Source: Alteraurantiacibacter hainanensis (GTDB lineage: Bacteria > Pseudomonadota > Alphaproteobacteria > Sphingomonadales > Sphingomonadaceae). From it: DNA of 64,000 nt. The notes beneath the pieces are model-generated. The model was not told the DNA's origin and did not search any database. It was given only the letters and a program-made list of their open reading frames with translations. Shown one piece after another: positions 35,766 to 43,898 of this stretch (position 1 is the first letter of the stretch; every line of letters starts with the position of its first letter). A program made the translations under genes and the position numbers. Location: NCBI RefSeq assembly GCF_036321025.1, contig NZ_JAZAPB010000002.1:806001-870000 (forward strand), written 5' to 3'.

Positions 35766-37613
35766 CTAGGCATCCTCCAGTACGCGCGCGTCGGCAGGCT
35801 GTTCGAGGATGGTGACGGTGCCCTTGCCGCCATCCACGCGAATGGTCGCGCCGTCGGCGATCTTCTGCGTTGCATTGCCGGTGCCGACCACGGCGGGCAG
35901 GTTATACTCGCGCGCCACGATGGCCATGTGCGACATGGAACCGCCGATGTCCGACACCGCCGCGCTGATCTTCTGGAACAGCGGCGACCATGTGGGGTTC
36001 GTCACCTGGCACACCAGGATGTCGCCCTGCTGGATGCGGTCGATTTCCTTCACCGACTTGATGACGCGGGCAGTGCCTTCCACCACCCCGTTGCAGGCGG
36101 CAAAGCCGCGCAGTTCGTTGGGATCGCCTTCGCCGTCGGACAGCCAGGTATCGAGGCTCTCGCGGGTAATGCCCCACAGCATGACGATGGCCGGATCGTC
36201 GATCGCGTCGGGCACCTGGCCCAGCGCTGGCGGAACAATCTCGCTGGCCCACGTGTCGATCGCCTTTTGACGTTGTTCGACAATCGCGGGCCAGCGAGAC
36301 GGCCCCATCGGGGGCGACCCGGAGGACCAACTCAGCATCAGGTCGATGATGGCGCTTTCCAGCTCGTAATGGGTGAGGTGGAAGACATCCTCCTCCTTCT
36401 CCCAGAAGCCGTACTCCGCCAGAAGCGCGCCGTATTCGCGGATCTTGTTGAAGAACAGGTTGGTGTACCAGTGCTCGCAGTAGAACTTGTGACCCTCCAC
36501 GTAGGGGAACACGCGGTGCGCCAGCTCGATCAGCTGGTCGTAGGTCGCCTTGTCCTCCTCGGTGTCGAGCAGCTCGCGGTAGTCCGCCACCATCTGGTCG
36601 CGCTCCGCGATCAGCCGCTCCATCGGGCGCTCGATATTCTCGCCCGCCTTGATCTTCTCGATATAGCCGGGAAGCGCGGCGAACGGCATCGACAGGTCGT
36701 CGTTCCAGCTGCGGTGATAGTGGTAGAAGCCGTCGCCCACGTTCACGTTGAACCACGGGTTGCGGCTTTCCTCCAGCTCGCCCAGCCATTCCTTGCCGGC
36801 GTTGCCCACGTTGTCGAGATCGGCCAGCACCTGGTCGATATCCATTTCGGCCGTGAAGTGCTGGTCCACGCCCAGTTCCACGGCGCGGCGGGCGAGGCGT
36901 TTCACTTCCTCGTCGGGCTTGAAGATCTCTGCCTCCATGCCCGCGACCATGCGGCTGATCGCCTGGTCGGAAATCTCCGGGAAGGCCTTCTTGCAGAAAT
37001 CGAAGAAGGTCATGTAGGCGCCGTAGCCCAGCAGCAGGAATTCGAAGTGGTGGTGCCACATCGTGTAATAGCCGTTGAGCTGCGTGCGATAGGTGTCGAT
37101 CAGCGCGTGATTGGCCGCGATGCCCTTGCCGGTGTGGGTCGTCTCGATCGGCTCAAGATCGGGTAGATGGGGCTTGGGAAGGGCCTGCGCCTCGGCGATC
37201 AGGGCCTTCATCTTGTCCTTCCACTGGTCGTAGAGCCTTTCCCAGTTCTCGTAGTAGTAGAACCCGCGCTTCTGGAATTCGGCCGCGCGTGCTTCCACCT
37301 CTTCCGGGTCGGTCACCGGCACGCCGCCGATGTAGACGCGGCCGTTGATGATGCGGTGGTCGATCCCCTTGGTGGTGGGCAGCACGTGGACGCGGGTGTT
37401 GAAGGCCCCCAGCGCGCAATAGGCCGCTTCCGCAGTGATCATGTCGAAGTGATGCATCGGCTCGGGGAAATGCATCGAGTTGTAGAACCAGAAGCGTTCG
37501 TCGTCGCCCGGCTGGAACTGGCAGTAGTAGGGGTAGGCGGCCTGCGCCTCCTCCGTGCCGGGAGTCACTTCCAGCGAACTTGGGAGCGGAAAGCTCTTTG
37601 CGTCCTGCGACAT
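35766..37613 (-). CDS. PEP-synthase-like phosphohistidine subunit (phenylphosphate-synthase alpha / aryl kinase type)
   Basis: 615 residues. The C-terminal PEP-utilising mobile domain has the catalytic histidine in GGSMSHMAIVARE near residue 560, then YNLPAVVGTGNAT and a VDGGKGTVTIL end. The first 480 residues are a helical and aromatic-rich region without the PEP/pyruvate barrel (FYNSMHFPEPMHHFDM; NDDLSMPFAALPG), as in the large subunit of phenylphosphate synthase. With the ATP-binding partner it likely transfers phosphate through His to a phenolic hydroxyl. It is the first gene of the operon; GAGAGGA precedes the ATG and a perfect inverted repeat lies 67 bases further up. Confidence 0.85.
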   Translation of the reverse strand: MSQDAKSFPLPSSLEVTPGTEEAQAAYPYYCQFQPGDDERFWFYNSMHFPEPMHHFDMITAEAAYCALGAFNTRVHVLPTTKGIDHRIINGRVYIGGVPVTDPEEVEARAAEFQKRGFYYYENWERLYDQWKDKMKALIAEAQALPKPHLPDLEPIETTHTGKGIAANHALIDTYRTQLNGYYTMWHHHFEFLLLGYGAYMTFFDFCKKAFPEISDQAISRMVAGMEAEIFKPDEEVKRLARRAVELGVDQHFTAEMDIDQVLADLDNVGNAGKEWLGELEESRNPWFNVNVGDGFYHYHRSWNDDLSMPFAALPGYIEKIKAGENIERPMERLIAERDQMVADYRELLDTEEDKATYDQLIELAHRVFPYVEGHKFYCEHWYTNLFFNKIREYGALLAEYGFWEKEEDVFHLTHYELESAIIDLMLSWSSGSPPMGPSRWPAIVEQRQKAIDTWASEIVPPALGQVPDAIDDPAIVMLWGITRESLDTWLSDGEGDPNELRGFAACNGVVEGTARVIKSVKEIDRIQQGDILVCQVTNPTWSPLFQKISAAVSDIGGSMSHMAIVAREYNLPAVVGTGNATQKIADGATIRVDGGKGTVTILEQPADARVLEDA

Positions 37614-37679
37614 GTTAGCTGCATCCTCTCAAATGCGTGCGCCGCCGTGCCGTCCCTTTTTCGGGCTCATCCACGACGG

Positions 37680-37707
37680 GCGTTCAATCGCGAAGGGTAT
37701 TGAACGC
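37680..37707. promoter_or_regulatory. operator-like inverted repeat before the kinase/carboxylase operon
   Basis: GCGTTCAAT at 37680-37688 and its exact complement ATTGAACGC at 37699-37707 with a 10-base spacer; arm centres are 19 bases apart, about two helical turns. It lies in the 167-base gap between the alpha/beta hydrolase stop and the operon start, 67-94 bases from the ATG. This is the size and spacing expected for a dimeric regulator. The rest of the gap holds no clear -35/-10 pair. Confidence 0.6.
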
Positions 37708-37780
37708 AGCGCGAAAGGCAAAGGATTCCCGCGCAAGCCCTATAAGACATAAGCGCAGGACAATTTGTCTTGTTGGCGGC

Positions 37781-38692
37781 CTATTCGATCCGCGTGCGGG
37801 CATGGGCGAATGCGATCAGATCGCGGAGCACCGGACTGCGAGAGCGCAGTGGCCGTGCAAGATGGATCAGGATGTCGATATGGTCCACCTCGTCATAGGC
37901 GATGACTTGCGCGTCGACGCCGGCATTCTCCAGCGCGGCGGCCAGGGCTTCGCTATTGCGAGGCTTCACGGTGGTGTCGTCGGCACCGGTCAGCAGCAGG
38001 GCGGGGGGATGGCCGGGGCTCGCCTCCGACCTGGCCCAGGTAACCGGCTGGGTTTCCGGCAGATCCGGCCATTCGCCGAATGCGGCCCTGCTGGAGTGGG
38101 TATCGAGCGGCAGGAAATCGTACGGCCCGGCAAGGCCGACGAAGCCGCGCAGCATGTCGTGCTCCTCTTCTAGCCAGCGCGCATCGTAGGACAGCAGGGC
38201 GGCAATGTGGGCGCCTGCGGAATGGCCGCTCAGCACCACCCTTTCCGGGTCGCCGCCATGATCCGCGATGTTGGCGCTCACCCAGCGCAGCGCCTCCGCG
38301 CCGTCTTCCACGAAGCCGGGGTAGCGGACCTCCGGCACCAGCCGGTAGTCGGGCACCACGACGACAAAGCCCTGCGCCGCCAGCGCGCGTCCGGCAAAGT
38401 CGTATCCTTCGCGCGTGCCGCTGTTCCAGCTGCCGCCATAGAAGAACACGATCACCGGAAGGCGAACGTCGGGCGATTCCAGCGGGGCATAGATGTCCAG
38501 CCGCTGCCGCGGGTTCTCGCCATAGGCCAGCCCCTCGGCCATCTTGCGGGCACCCGCGTCCTTCGGCACCAGCGTGTTGAAGGTGTGCAGCGGCGATACC
38601 CAGTAGGCCACGCCCAGCGCCAGCACGGCAAGCACGGGCAGGGCGACCAGGATAACTGTCACGGTGCGCAATCGGTCAGCTTTGCGGCGCAT
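37781..38692 (-). CDS. alpha/beta hydrolase (HSL/carboxylesterase-like), membrane-anchored
   Basis: 303 residues. A hydrophobic N-terminal helix (about residues 10-30, TVILVALPVLAVLALGVAYW) suggests an anchor or uncleaved signal. The hydrolase core has the oxyanion segment VIVFFYGGSWNSG (an HGG-like motif with Tyr), the nucleophile elbow GHSAGAH near residue 145, an Asp in LTGADDTTV and His in DEVDHIDIL near the end. This is the BD-FAE/lipase-like family and may split esters of aromatic acids, which would fit the neighbourhood but is inference. Its start overlaps the AraC gene end by 17 bases. Confidence 0.88.
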   Translation of the reverse strand: MRRKADRLRTVTVILVALPVLAVLALGVAYWVSPLHTFNTLVPKDAGARKMAEGLAYGENPRQRLDIYAPLESPDVRLPVIVFFYGGSWNSGTREGYDFAGRALAAQGFVVVVPDYRLVPEVRYPGFVEDGAEALRWVSANIADHGGDPERVVLSGHSAGAHIAALLSYDARWLEEEHDMLRGFVGLAGPYDFLPLDTHSSRAAFGEWPDLPETQPVTWARSEASPGHPPALLLTGADDTTVKPRNSEALAAALENAGVDAQVIAYDEVDHIDILIHLARPLRSRSPVLRDLIAFAHARTRIE

Positions 38693-39647
38693 GCCCGCTG
38701 CGCCAGGCGGTGGGGGTTATGCCAAAGCGCTTGCGGAACAGCCGGGTGAAATAGCCGGGATCGAGGAACCCGTTGCGAAAGGCAATGTCGGCAATCGGCA
38801 GACCCGCCGCGCGATGATCGCCCAGCATGTCGCTCGCGCGGTCCAGCCGCATGGCATTCAGTTCCTGCACGAAACTGGTGCCGCTGCCCGCCAGCAGCGT
38901 CTGCAGATAGCGCTTGGAGATGCCGCAGTCCTTCGCCACCCGTTCGGGAGAAAGCGAGGGGTCGGCATAGTTGCTTTCGATCCGGCGCAGGATGCGGCGT
39001 GCCATCTGCCCGCGATGGCGCGTGCCCACTGCCGTTTCCTCGAACCCCGTCGCCATCGCCAGCAGGCTGCCCACCTGCTCCGCGATCAGCGGACGGGGCA
39101 GGGGTGCCTCGTCCAGCTGGTCCAGCATGGTTTCCAGCAGCGCGCCGAGCGGCCTGCCCCAGCCGGTGCGGGTGTCGATGGGCCGCGCCAGCAGCGCGCC
39201 GGGATCGGGCAGGTGCCTCTCGAGCCAGGCCTGCGGCATCATCAGGTCGAGGGCTTCGTGCTCCGTGCGCATTTCCATCTGGTAGAACCGCGTGTTGTCA
39301 AGCAGCACGAACTGGCCAGGCTCGACGACGAAGCTCTTGCCGCCCATCAGGGTCTTCAACGCCCCGCGGCGGGAATAGACGAGCTGGATCGACGGCGCGG
39401 CCCGGCCCGCGCTGCCTTCCGCGCCGGTGTGCGTCACGCGCTGGGCAGGGGCGTGGAGGTGCAGCAGCCGCAGCTGCCCGATGCCGTGGGCAACCCAGCG
39501 CGCGGCGAAGGCATCGGTATCGAAAACCTCCACCTCGATCGGCGCAATGGTGCTGGCCGCCCACTCGCGCCACTCGCGCAGCGCTTCCGGCCGGTCGAGC
39601 CCGGCCGATGTCCAGCTTTCCATGTCCTTTTCGTGCGACGTCGCCAT
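38676..39647 (-). CDS. AraC-family transcriptional regulator
   Basis: 323 residues. The N-terminal two thirds form a cupin-like sensor of the NphR/FeaR type (APSIQLVYSRRGALKTLMGG, then VEPGQFVLLDN). The C-terminal double HTH (about residues 215-320) has LSPERVAKDCGISKRYLQTL and IADIAFRNGFLDPGYFTRLF. NphR-like regulators often activate aromatic catabolic genes. It is divergent from the membrane protein/LigW-like pair and co-transcribed with the hydrolase gene downstream, so it probably controls one or both. The 89-base divergent gap shows no repeat I can call. Confidence 0.92.
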   Translation of the reverse strand: MATSHEKDMESWTSAGLDRPEALREWREWAASTIAPIEVEVFDTDAFAARWVAHGIGQLRLLHLHAPAQRVTHTGAEGSAGRAAPSIQLVYSRRGALKTLMGGKSFVVEPGQFVLLDNTRFYQMEMRTEHEALDLMMPQAWLERHLPDPGALLARPIDTRTGWGRPLGALLETMLDQLDEAPLPRPLIAEQVGSLLAMATGFEETAVGTRHRGQMARRILRRIESNYADPSLSPERVAKDCGISKRYLQTLLAGSGTSFVQELNAMRLDRASDMLGDHRAAGLPIADIAFRNGFLDPGYFTRLFRKRFGITPTAWRSGHAPQS

Positions 39648-39736
39648 GTGACGATTTAACCTGCAAAAATCTCCTATGGCAATCGCGCAGTCGTGCTAGC
39701 TTGCGGGAAGGGTCTTCGGGGAGAGGGAGACGACAG

Positions 39737-40474
39737 ATGGCAAGCACGGCAAGACCGGGCGTGACGGCGGGCAGATTGCCAAGCTTTCACCTGGCAATGG
39801 TGCTGGTGATGTGCGCCTTCGTGTTCACGGGTTTCGGCCTCAGCTACCTGGGGCCGGTCGCGATGGGCACCCGAACGGGCGACGCCCCGATCGTTCACCT
39901 GCACGGCGCGGTATTCTTCAGCTGGATGCTGCTGTTGCTGGCGCAGTCGCTGCTGGTGAACGTGGGCAACGTGAAACTGCATCGGTCGCTGGGCACTTTC
40001 GGCATCGCCGTGGGCACGCTGGTGGTGACGATGGGCGCCTTCATCACCATCGCCGGGGCATCCATCACCGATCTTTCGGGCAGCGGCCCGGCGGTGTTCT
40101 TCCTGTCGGTGGTCGCGCCGCCCAGCTTTGCGATCATCTTCGCCCTCGCCATCCGGGCGGTGCGCAGGCCGCAGGTGCACCGCGACCTGATCCTGATCGC
40201 GACCATCGCCATCCTGATGCCGGGGATCAACCGCGTCTACATGCTCGGGCTCGGTATCGACCGGGTGCCTGTCATGGAAACGTACCTGACGATGGACGTG
40301 CTGCTGGCCGCCATCCTGTGGCAGCAGCGCCGCAAGCTGGGCTCCATCTCGCGCGCGACGTGGATCGCCAGCGCCATCGTGGTGGTGCCGCAACTGCTCA
40401 ACCGGCCCGTATCGGGCACGCAGGCGTGGCGCGAATTCATATTCTGGCTGGGCGATTTCGCCTGGTATGCCTGA
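39737..40474 (+). CDS. polytopic membrane protein of unknown function
   Basis: 245 residues from ATG 39737 with GGGAGA upstream. About seven hydrophobic segments can be counted. Conserved-looking histidines lie in APIVHLHGAVFFSWML (about residues 53-60) and in KLHRSLGTFG and QVHRDLIL, a spacing reminiscent of di-haem or small-ligand membrane proteins, but no family can be named. It lies 21 bases before the LigW-like amidohydrolase and diverges from the AraC regulator, which suggests a role in uptake, sensing or electron transfer for that pathway. Confidence 0.75.
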   Translation: MASTARPGVTAGRLPSFHLAMVLVMCAFVFTGFGLSYLGPVAMGTRTGDAPIVHLHGAVFFSWMLLLLAQSLLVNVGNVKLHRSLGTFGIAVGTLVVTMGAFITIAGASITDLSGSGPAVFFLSVVAPPSFAIIFALAIRAVRRPQVHRDLILIATIAILMPGINRVYMLGLGIDRVPVMETYLTMDVLLAAILWQQRRKLGSISRATWIASAIVVVPQLLNRPVSGTQAWREFIFWLGDFAWYA

Positions 40475-40495
40475 CATCCTGAGGAAAGGAATTTC

Positions 40496-41533
40496 ATGGG
40501 AAGCAAGTGCCGTCTGATCGCGTGCGAGGAAGCCTGGACGATCCCCGAGGTCGCCGCCGAACTGAAGAACGTGGCGCGCAGCCCCAGCCAGAGCCTGGAC
40601 AAGCTGCTGGTGAAGGGCATCTACGATGCGGAGGAGGATACCAGCGGCTACGGCAAGATGAACTTCCTGCAGGGCCTGCTGGATATCGAGAAACAGCGCC
40701 TGCCGCAGATGGACAGGTACGACGTCGACATGCACCTGCTCACGCTCACCGCGCCGGGCGTGCAGATGTTCGATGCCGACACCGCCACTGACCTGGCAGC
40801 CCTCAGCAACGACCGGATGGCGGAGATCTGCGCCAAGCGGCCGGACCGCTTCGCCGGGCTGGCCAGCTTCGCCCCCCATTCGCCAAAGCGCGCCGCGAAA
40901 GAGGTGGAGCGCGCCATGACCGAGCTGAAGCTGAACGGGCTGGTCGTGAACAGCCACACCCACGGCGATTACTTCGACGACTATCGTTTCTGGCCCATCC
41001 TGGAGGCGGCAGAGGCGCACGATGCCTGCATCTACATCCACCCGCGCGCACCCTCCGACAGCCTGAAAGGTCCGTTGCAGGATTACGCGATGGACAGCGC
41101 CATGTGGGGCTACGGCGTGGAAGTGGGCACGATGATGCTGCGGATGATGGCGGGCGGCGTGTTCGATCGTTTTCCGAAGCTGAAGATCTGCGTCGGCCAC
41201 ATGGGCGAAATGGTGCCCTTCTTCATCTGGCGGATCAATTTCATGAACAGCCGCGCGCAGACCGTGGGCCGCGCGCCGAAGACGCAGCGCAGCATGGAGG
41301 AATATTTCCGCGACAACTTCGTCTTCACCACCAGCGGCGTGGAGGACCACATGGCGCTGCGCTACTCCATCGAGCGCATGGGAATCGATAACGTCATCTG
41401 GGCCATCGACTATCCTTACCAGCCGATGGAACCCGCGGTGAAATTCATCGAGAGCTTCGACTGCACCGACGAGGAACGCAACGCGCTGTGCCACGGCAAT
41501 GCCGAGCGGGTATTCCATATCGCGCCGCAATAA
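40496..41533 (+). CDS. amidohydrolase-2 family aromatic decarboxylase, LigW-like
   Basis: 345 residues. The TIM-barrel amidohydrolase family that includes 5-carboxyvanillate decarboxylase (LigW) and gamma-resorcylate decarboxylase is recognisable: IACEEAWTIPEV with the metal-binding Glu near residue 12, NSHTHGDYFDDYRFWPILE, YIHPRAPSD with metal His near 181, GHMGEMVPFFIWRI, and WAIDYPYQPMEP with the metal Asp near 304. Members decarboxylate or hydrolyse ring carboxylates without oxygen. The DYPYQ end is LigW-like. It is preceded by GAGGAAAGGA. Exact substrate unknown; the aromatic island supports a lignin-derived acid. Confidence 0.85.
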   Translation: MGSKCRLIACEEAWTIPEVAAELKNVARSPSQSLDKLLVKGIYDAEEDTSGYGKMNFLQGLLDIEKQRLPQMDRYDVDMHLLTLTAPGVQMFDADTATDLAALSNDRMAEICAKRPDRFAGLASFAPHSPKRAAKEVERAMTELKLNGLVVNSHTHGDYFDDYRFWPILEAAEAHDACIYIHPRAPSDSLKGPLQDYAMDSAMWGYGVEVGTMMLRMMAGGVFDRFPKLKICVGHMGEMVPFFIWRINFMNSRAQTVGRAPKTQRSMEEYFRDNFVFTTSGVEDHMALRYSIERMGIDNVIWAIDYPYQPMEPAVKFIESFDCTDEERNALCHGNAERVFHIAPQ

Positions 41534-41557
41534 CGTTCCGCCCAGGTTGTTGCCCGT

Positions 41558-41575
41558 CGCCCGAAACGGGCGTTT
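41558..41575 (+). terminator. hairpin after the LigW-like gene
   Basis: Perfect 6-base stem CGCCCG (41558-41563) and CGGGCG (41567-41572) with loop AAA, followed by TTTA, 24 bases after the stop. The T-tract is short, so termination may be partial. The rest of the 75-base gap leads to the CoA-transferase ATG. Confidence 0.45.
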
Positions 41576-41608
41576 ACCTGCCGCCTGTCAGCGCGTAGGC
41601 GATGGGGC

Positions 41609-42730
41609 ATGAGCGAAGCACCACTCAAGGGTATCAAGGTTGTCGAACTTGCACGCATTCTGGCGGGGCCATGGGCCGGCCAGGTGCTGGCCGACCTGGG
41701 AGCCGAAGTCACCAAGGTCGAAAGCCCCGAGGGGGACGACACGCGCACCTGGGGCCCGCCGTTCATCGACAGGCCCGACGGCAGCAAGGATGCCGCCTAC
41801 TTCCACGCGGCCAACCGCGGCAAGGAGTCGGTAGTCGCCGACTTCAAGCGCGCGGGCGATCTGAGCGAAGTAAAGGCGCTGATCGCCGAGGCGGACGTCG
41901 TGATCGAGAACTTCAAGGTCGGCAGCCTCGCCAAGTTCGGCCTCGACTACGAGAGCCTGAAGGAAAAGAACCCGCGCCTCGTCTACTGCTCGATCACCGG
42001 GTTCGGCAGGGACGGCCCCTACGCCTCGCGCGCCGGGTACGATTTCATCGTCCAGGGCATGAGCGGGATCATGGACCTGACCGGGCCGCCCGACGGCGAA
42101 CCTACCAAGATCGGCGTGGCCTATGCCGACATCATGACCGGCCTCTACGCCGTGATCGGCATCCAGGCGGCCCTGCGCCAGCGCGAGAGCACGGGACGCG
42201 GGCAATTGGTGGACATGGCTCTGTTCGACGTGATGGTGGGCACGCTGGCCAACCAGGCCACCAACTATCTCGCATCGGGTCGCAGTCCCAAGCGCATGGG
42301 CAACTCGCATCCCAACATCGTGCCTTACGAAGCCTACGAAGCGAAGGACGGCTGGCTGATCGTGGCGGTGGGCAACGACCGGCAGTTCCAGCGCTTTGCC
42401 GAGGCGATCGACCTGCCCACGCGCGAGGAATGGACGAGCAATGCCCGGCGGGTGAAGAACCGCGTCTCGCTATCCGCCTCCATCGCCAAGCGCATCGGCG
42501 AGATTAAGCGCGAGGACGTGCTGCTGAAGATGGAAAATCGCGGCATTCCCGCAGGCCCCATCAACACCGTGAGGCAGGCGCTGACCGATCCGCAGATCGA
42601 GGCGCGCGGAATGGTTTTCGACCTCGAGGAGGAGGGCCTCAAGGGCTTGCGCACGCCCATCCGCTTTTCCGATGCGGACCTCTCTCTTGGCCGCCCATCG
42701 CCGATGCTGCCGAGGAAGGAAGAGGATTGA
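41609..42730 (+). CDS. CaiB/BaiF family (type III) CoA-transferase
   Basis: 373 residues. The family pattern is complete: LKGIKVVELARILAGPWAGQ at the start, ADVVIENFKVGSLAKFGLDY, ITGFGRDGPYASRAGYDFIV and the catalytic Asp in GVAYADIMTGLYA near residue 172. A C-terminal AVGNDRQFQRFAEAI segment follows. It moves CoA between an acyl-CoA donor and a free acid. In the island it could activate an aromatic or ring-opened acid, for example a beta-keto acid produced by the carboxylase, but no evidence fixes the substrate. Its stop overlaps the OsmC gene (TGATG). Confidence 0.92.
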   Translation: MSEAPLKGIKVVELARILAGPWAGQVLADLGAEVTKVESPEGDDTRTWGPPFIDRPDGSKDAAYFHAANRGKESVVADFKRAGDLSEVKALIAEADVVIENFKVGSLAKFGLDYESLKEKNPRLVYCSITGFGRDGPYASRAGYDFIVQGMSGIMDLTGPPDGEPTKIGVAYADIMTGLYAVIGIQAALRQRESTGRGQLVDMALFDVMVGTLANQATNYLASGRSPKRMGNSHPNIVPYEAYEAKDGWLIVAVGNDRQFQRFAEAIDLPTREEWTSNARRVKNRVSLSASIAKRIGEIKREDVLLKMENRGIPAGPINTVRQALTDPQIEARGMVFDLEEEGLKGLRTPIRFSDADLSLGRPSPMLPRKEED

Positions 42731-43896
42731 TGGCGGGTCACGAGAATGTCCTTGGTGCGGATGCCCGCCCCTCGTTCTTTCCCGTAGAGGGCGGTGCGGA
42801 CCTGCTCTCCGCTCCGCCGGTCCGTCTGGGCCAGTCGGTACGCCTGGCCGCCCGCTCGCTTTCCGTCATGCAGAAGGAAGGACTGGTCGCCTCGTCCGCC
42901 AGCGACAAGGTATGGCGCCTCGTATCCGACGAGGGCGCATATCTGGACGGCTTCGACGAGGCCCCGTGTCCGCTCAGCTTCCTTACCGTGGGCATGGTTT
43001 CCGCCACCATGACCGAACTGCTGGCCCTGGCCCGGCAGCGCGGCATCGCGCTGGATCGCGTGGAACTGGTGCAGGACAATTACTACACGATGAAGGGCAG
43101 CGCGCTGAAAGGCACGATGACCGGCGGCGCGAAGGATATCGAGTTGGAGGCCCGGATCGATAGCGACGCCGATGCGGAGACGCTGCGCGCGCTGGTCTGC
43201 GATGCGGTGGCGGCCTCGCCCCTCAACGGGCTGATGCGCGGTGAAAAGGATTCGCTGTTCACGCTGACCCACAAGGGCAGGCAGGTGATCCCCGACAAGG
43301 CGAAGGGCGTGGGCGGCGACGTGCCGCCCGATCCCGCCGATGCGATCGAGGGCGTGCATCCGCAGACCGCCGAACCGATCGTTCGCCGCGCGGGGATGAG
43401 CCCGCTGACCGACGAGGCCACGTCTTCGCAGAGCTCTTCACTGGCGGAGGAGCAGGACCGCGTGCTGCACATTCGCGGCATCTGCACCCTGCGCGAGGAC
43501 GGTGTGAAGCAGGTCGAGCAGCAGCTCTTCAACCCGCACGGTTCGATCTTCCACTTTCTCTGCGACGAGGAAGGCCGCGCGCCCGACGCGATCAGCTACA
43601 TGGCGGCCGGCATCGGCTTCTGCTTCATGACCCAGCTGGGCCGTTACGCGAAGATCGCGAAGAAGCACCTTGCCGCCTACAACATCGTGCAGGACATCCA
43701 CTTCTCCAAGGGCGGCGCGTCGGGCGGAACGGGCCGGGCGGGCGAGGCCGACCCGGTCGAGACCCACGTCTACCTCCACAGCGACGAGAACGCCGAATTT
43801 GCCCGCGCCGCGCTGGATATGGGGGAGCAGACCTGCTTCCTCCACGCCTTCTGCCGCACGGACCTGAAGGCGCGGGTGAAGGTGACCGGGTTCTGA
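42730..43896 (+). CDS. tandem OsmC-domain protein
   Basis: 388 residues from ATG 42730 (TGATG with the gene before; a TTG three bases earlier is also possible). Two OsmC-like units are visible, each with the family cysteine in a hydrophobic helix: APCPLSFLTVGMVSATMTEL near residue 85 and MAAGIGFCFMTQLGRYAKI near 290, with EGVHPQTAEP and an acidic linker between. Single OsmC proteins (about 140 residues) reduce organic hydroperoxides through two cysteines; here the second cysteine partners are not clear. The coupling to a CoA-transferase is unusual and points to a role in thioester or thiol chemistry, not proven. Confidence 0.8.
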   Translation: MAGHENVLGADARPSFFPVEGGADLLSAPPVRLGQSVRLAARSLSVMQKEGLVASSASDKVWRLVSDEGAYLDGFDEAPCPLSFLTVGMVSATMTELLALARQRGIALDRVELVQDNYYTMKGSALKGTMTGGAKDIELEARIDSDADAETLRALVCDAVAASPLNGLMRGEKDSLFTLTHKGRQVIPDKAKGVGGDVPPDPADAIEGVHPQTAEPIVRRAGMSPLTDEATSSQSSSLAEEQDRVLHIRGICTLREDGVKQVEQQLFNPHGSIFHFLCDEEGRAPDAISYMAAGIGFCFMTQLGRYAKIAKKHLAAYNIVQDIHFSKGGASGGTGRAGEADPVETHVYLHSDENAEFARAALDMGEQTCFLHAFCRTDLKARVKVTGF

Positions 43897-43898
43897 CC

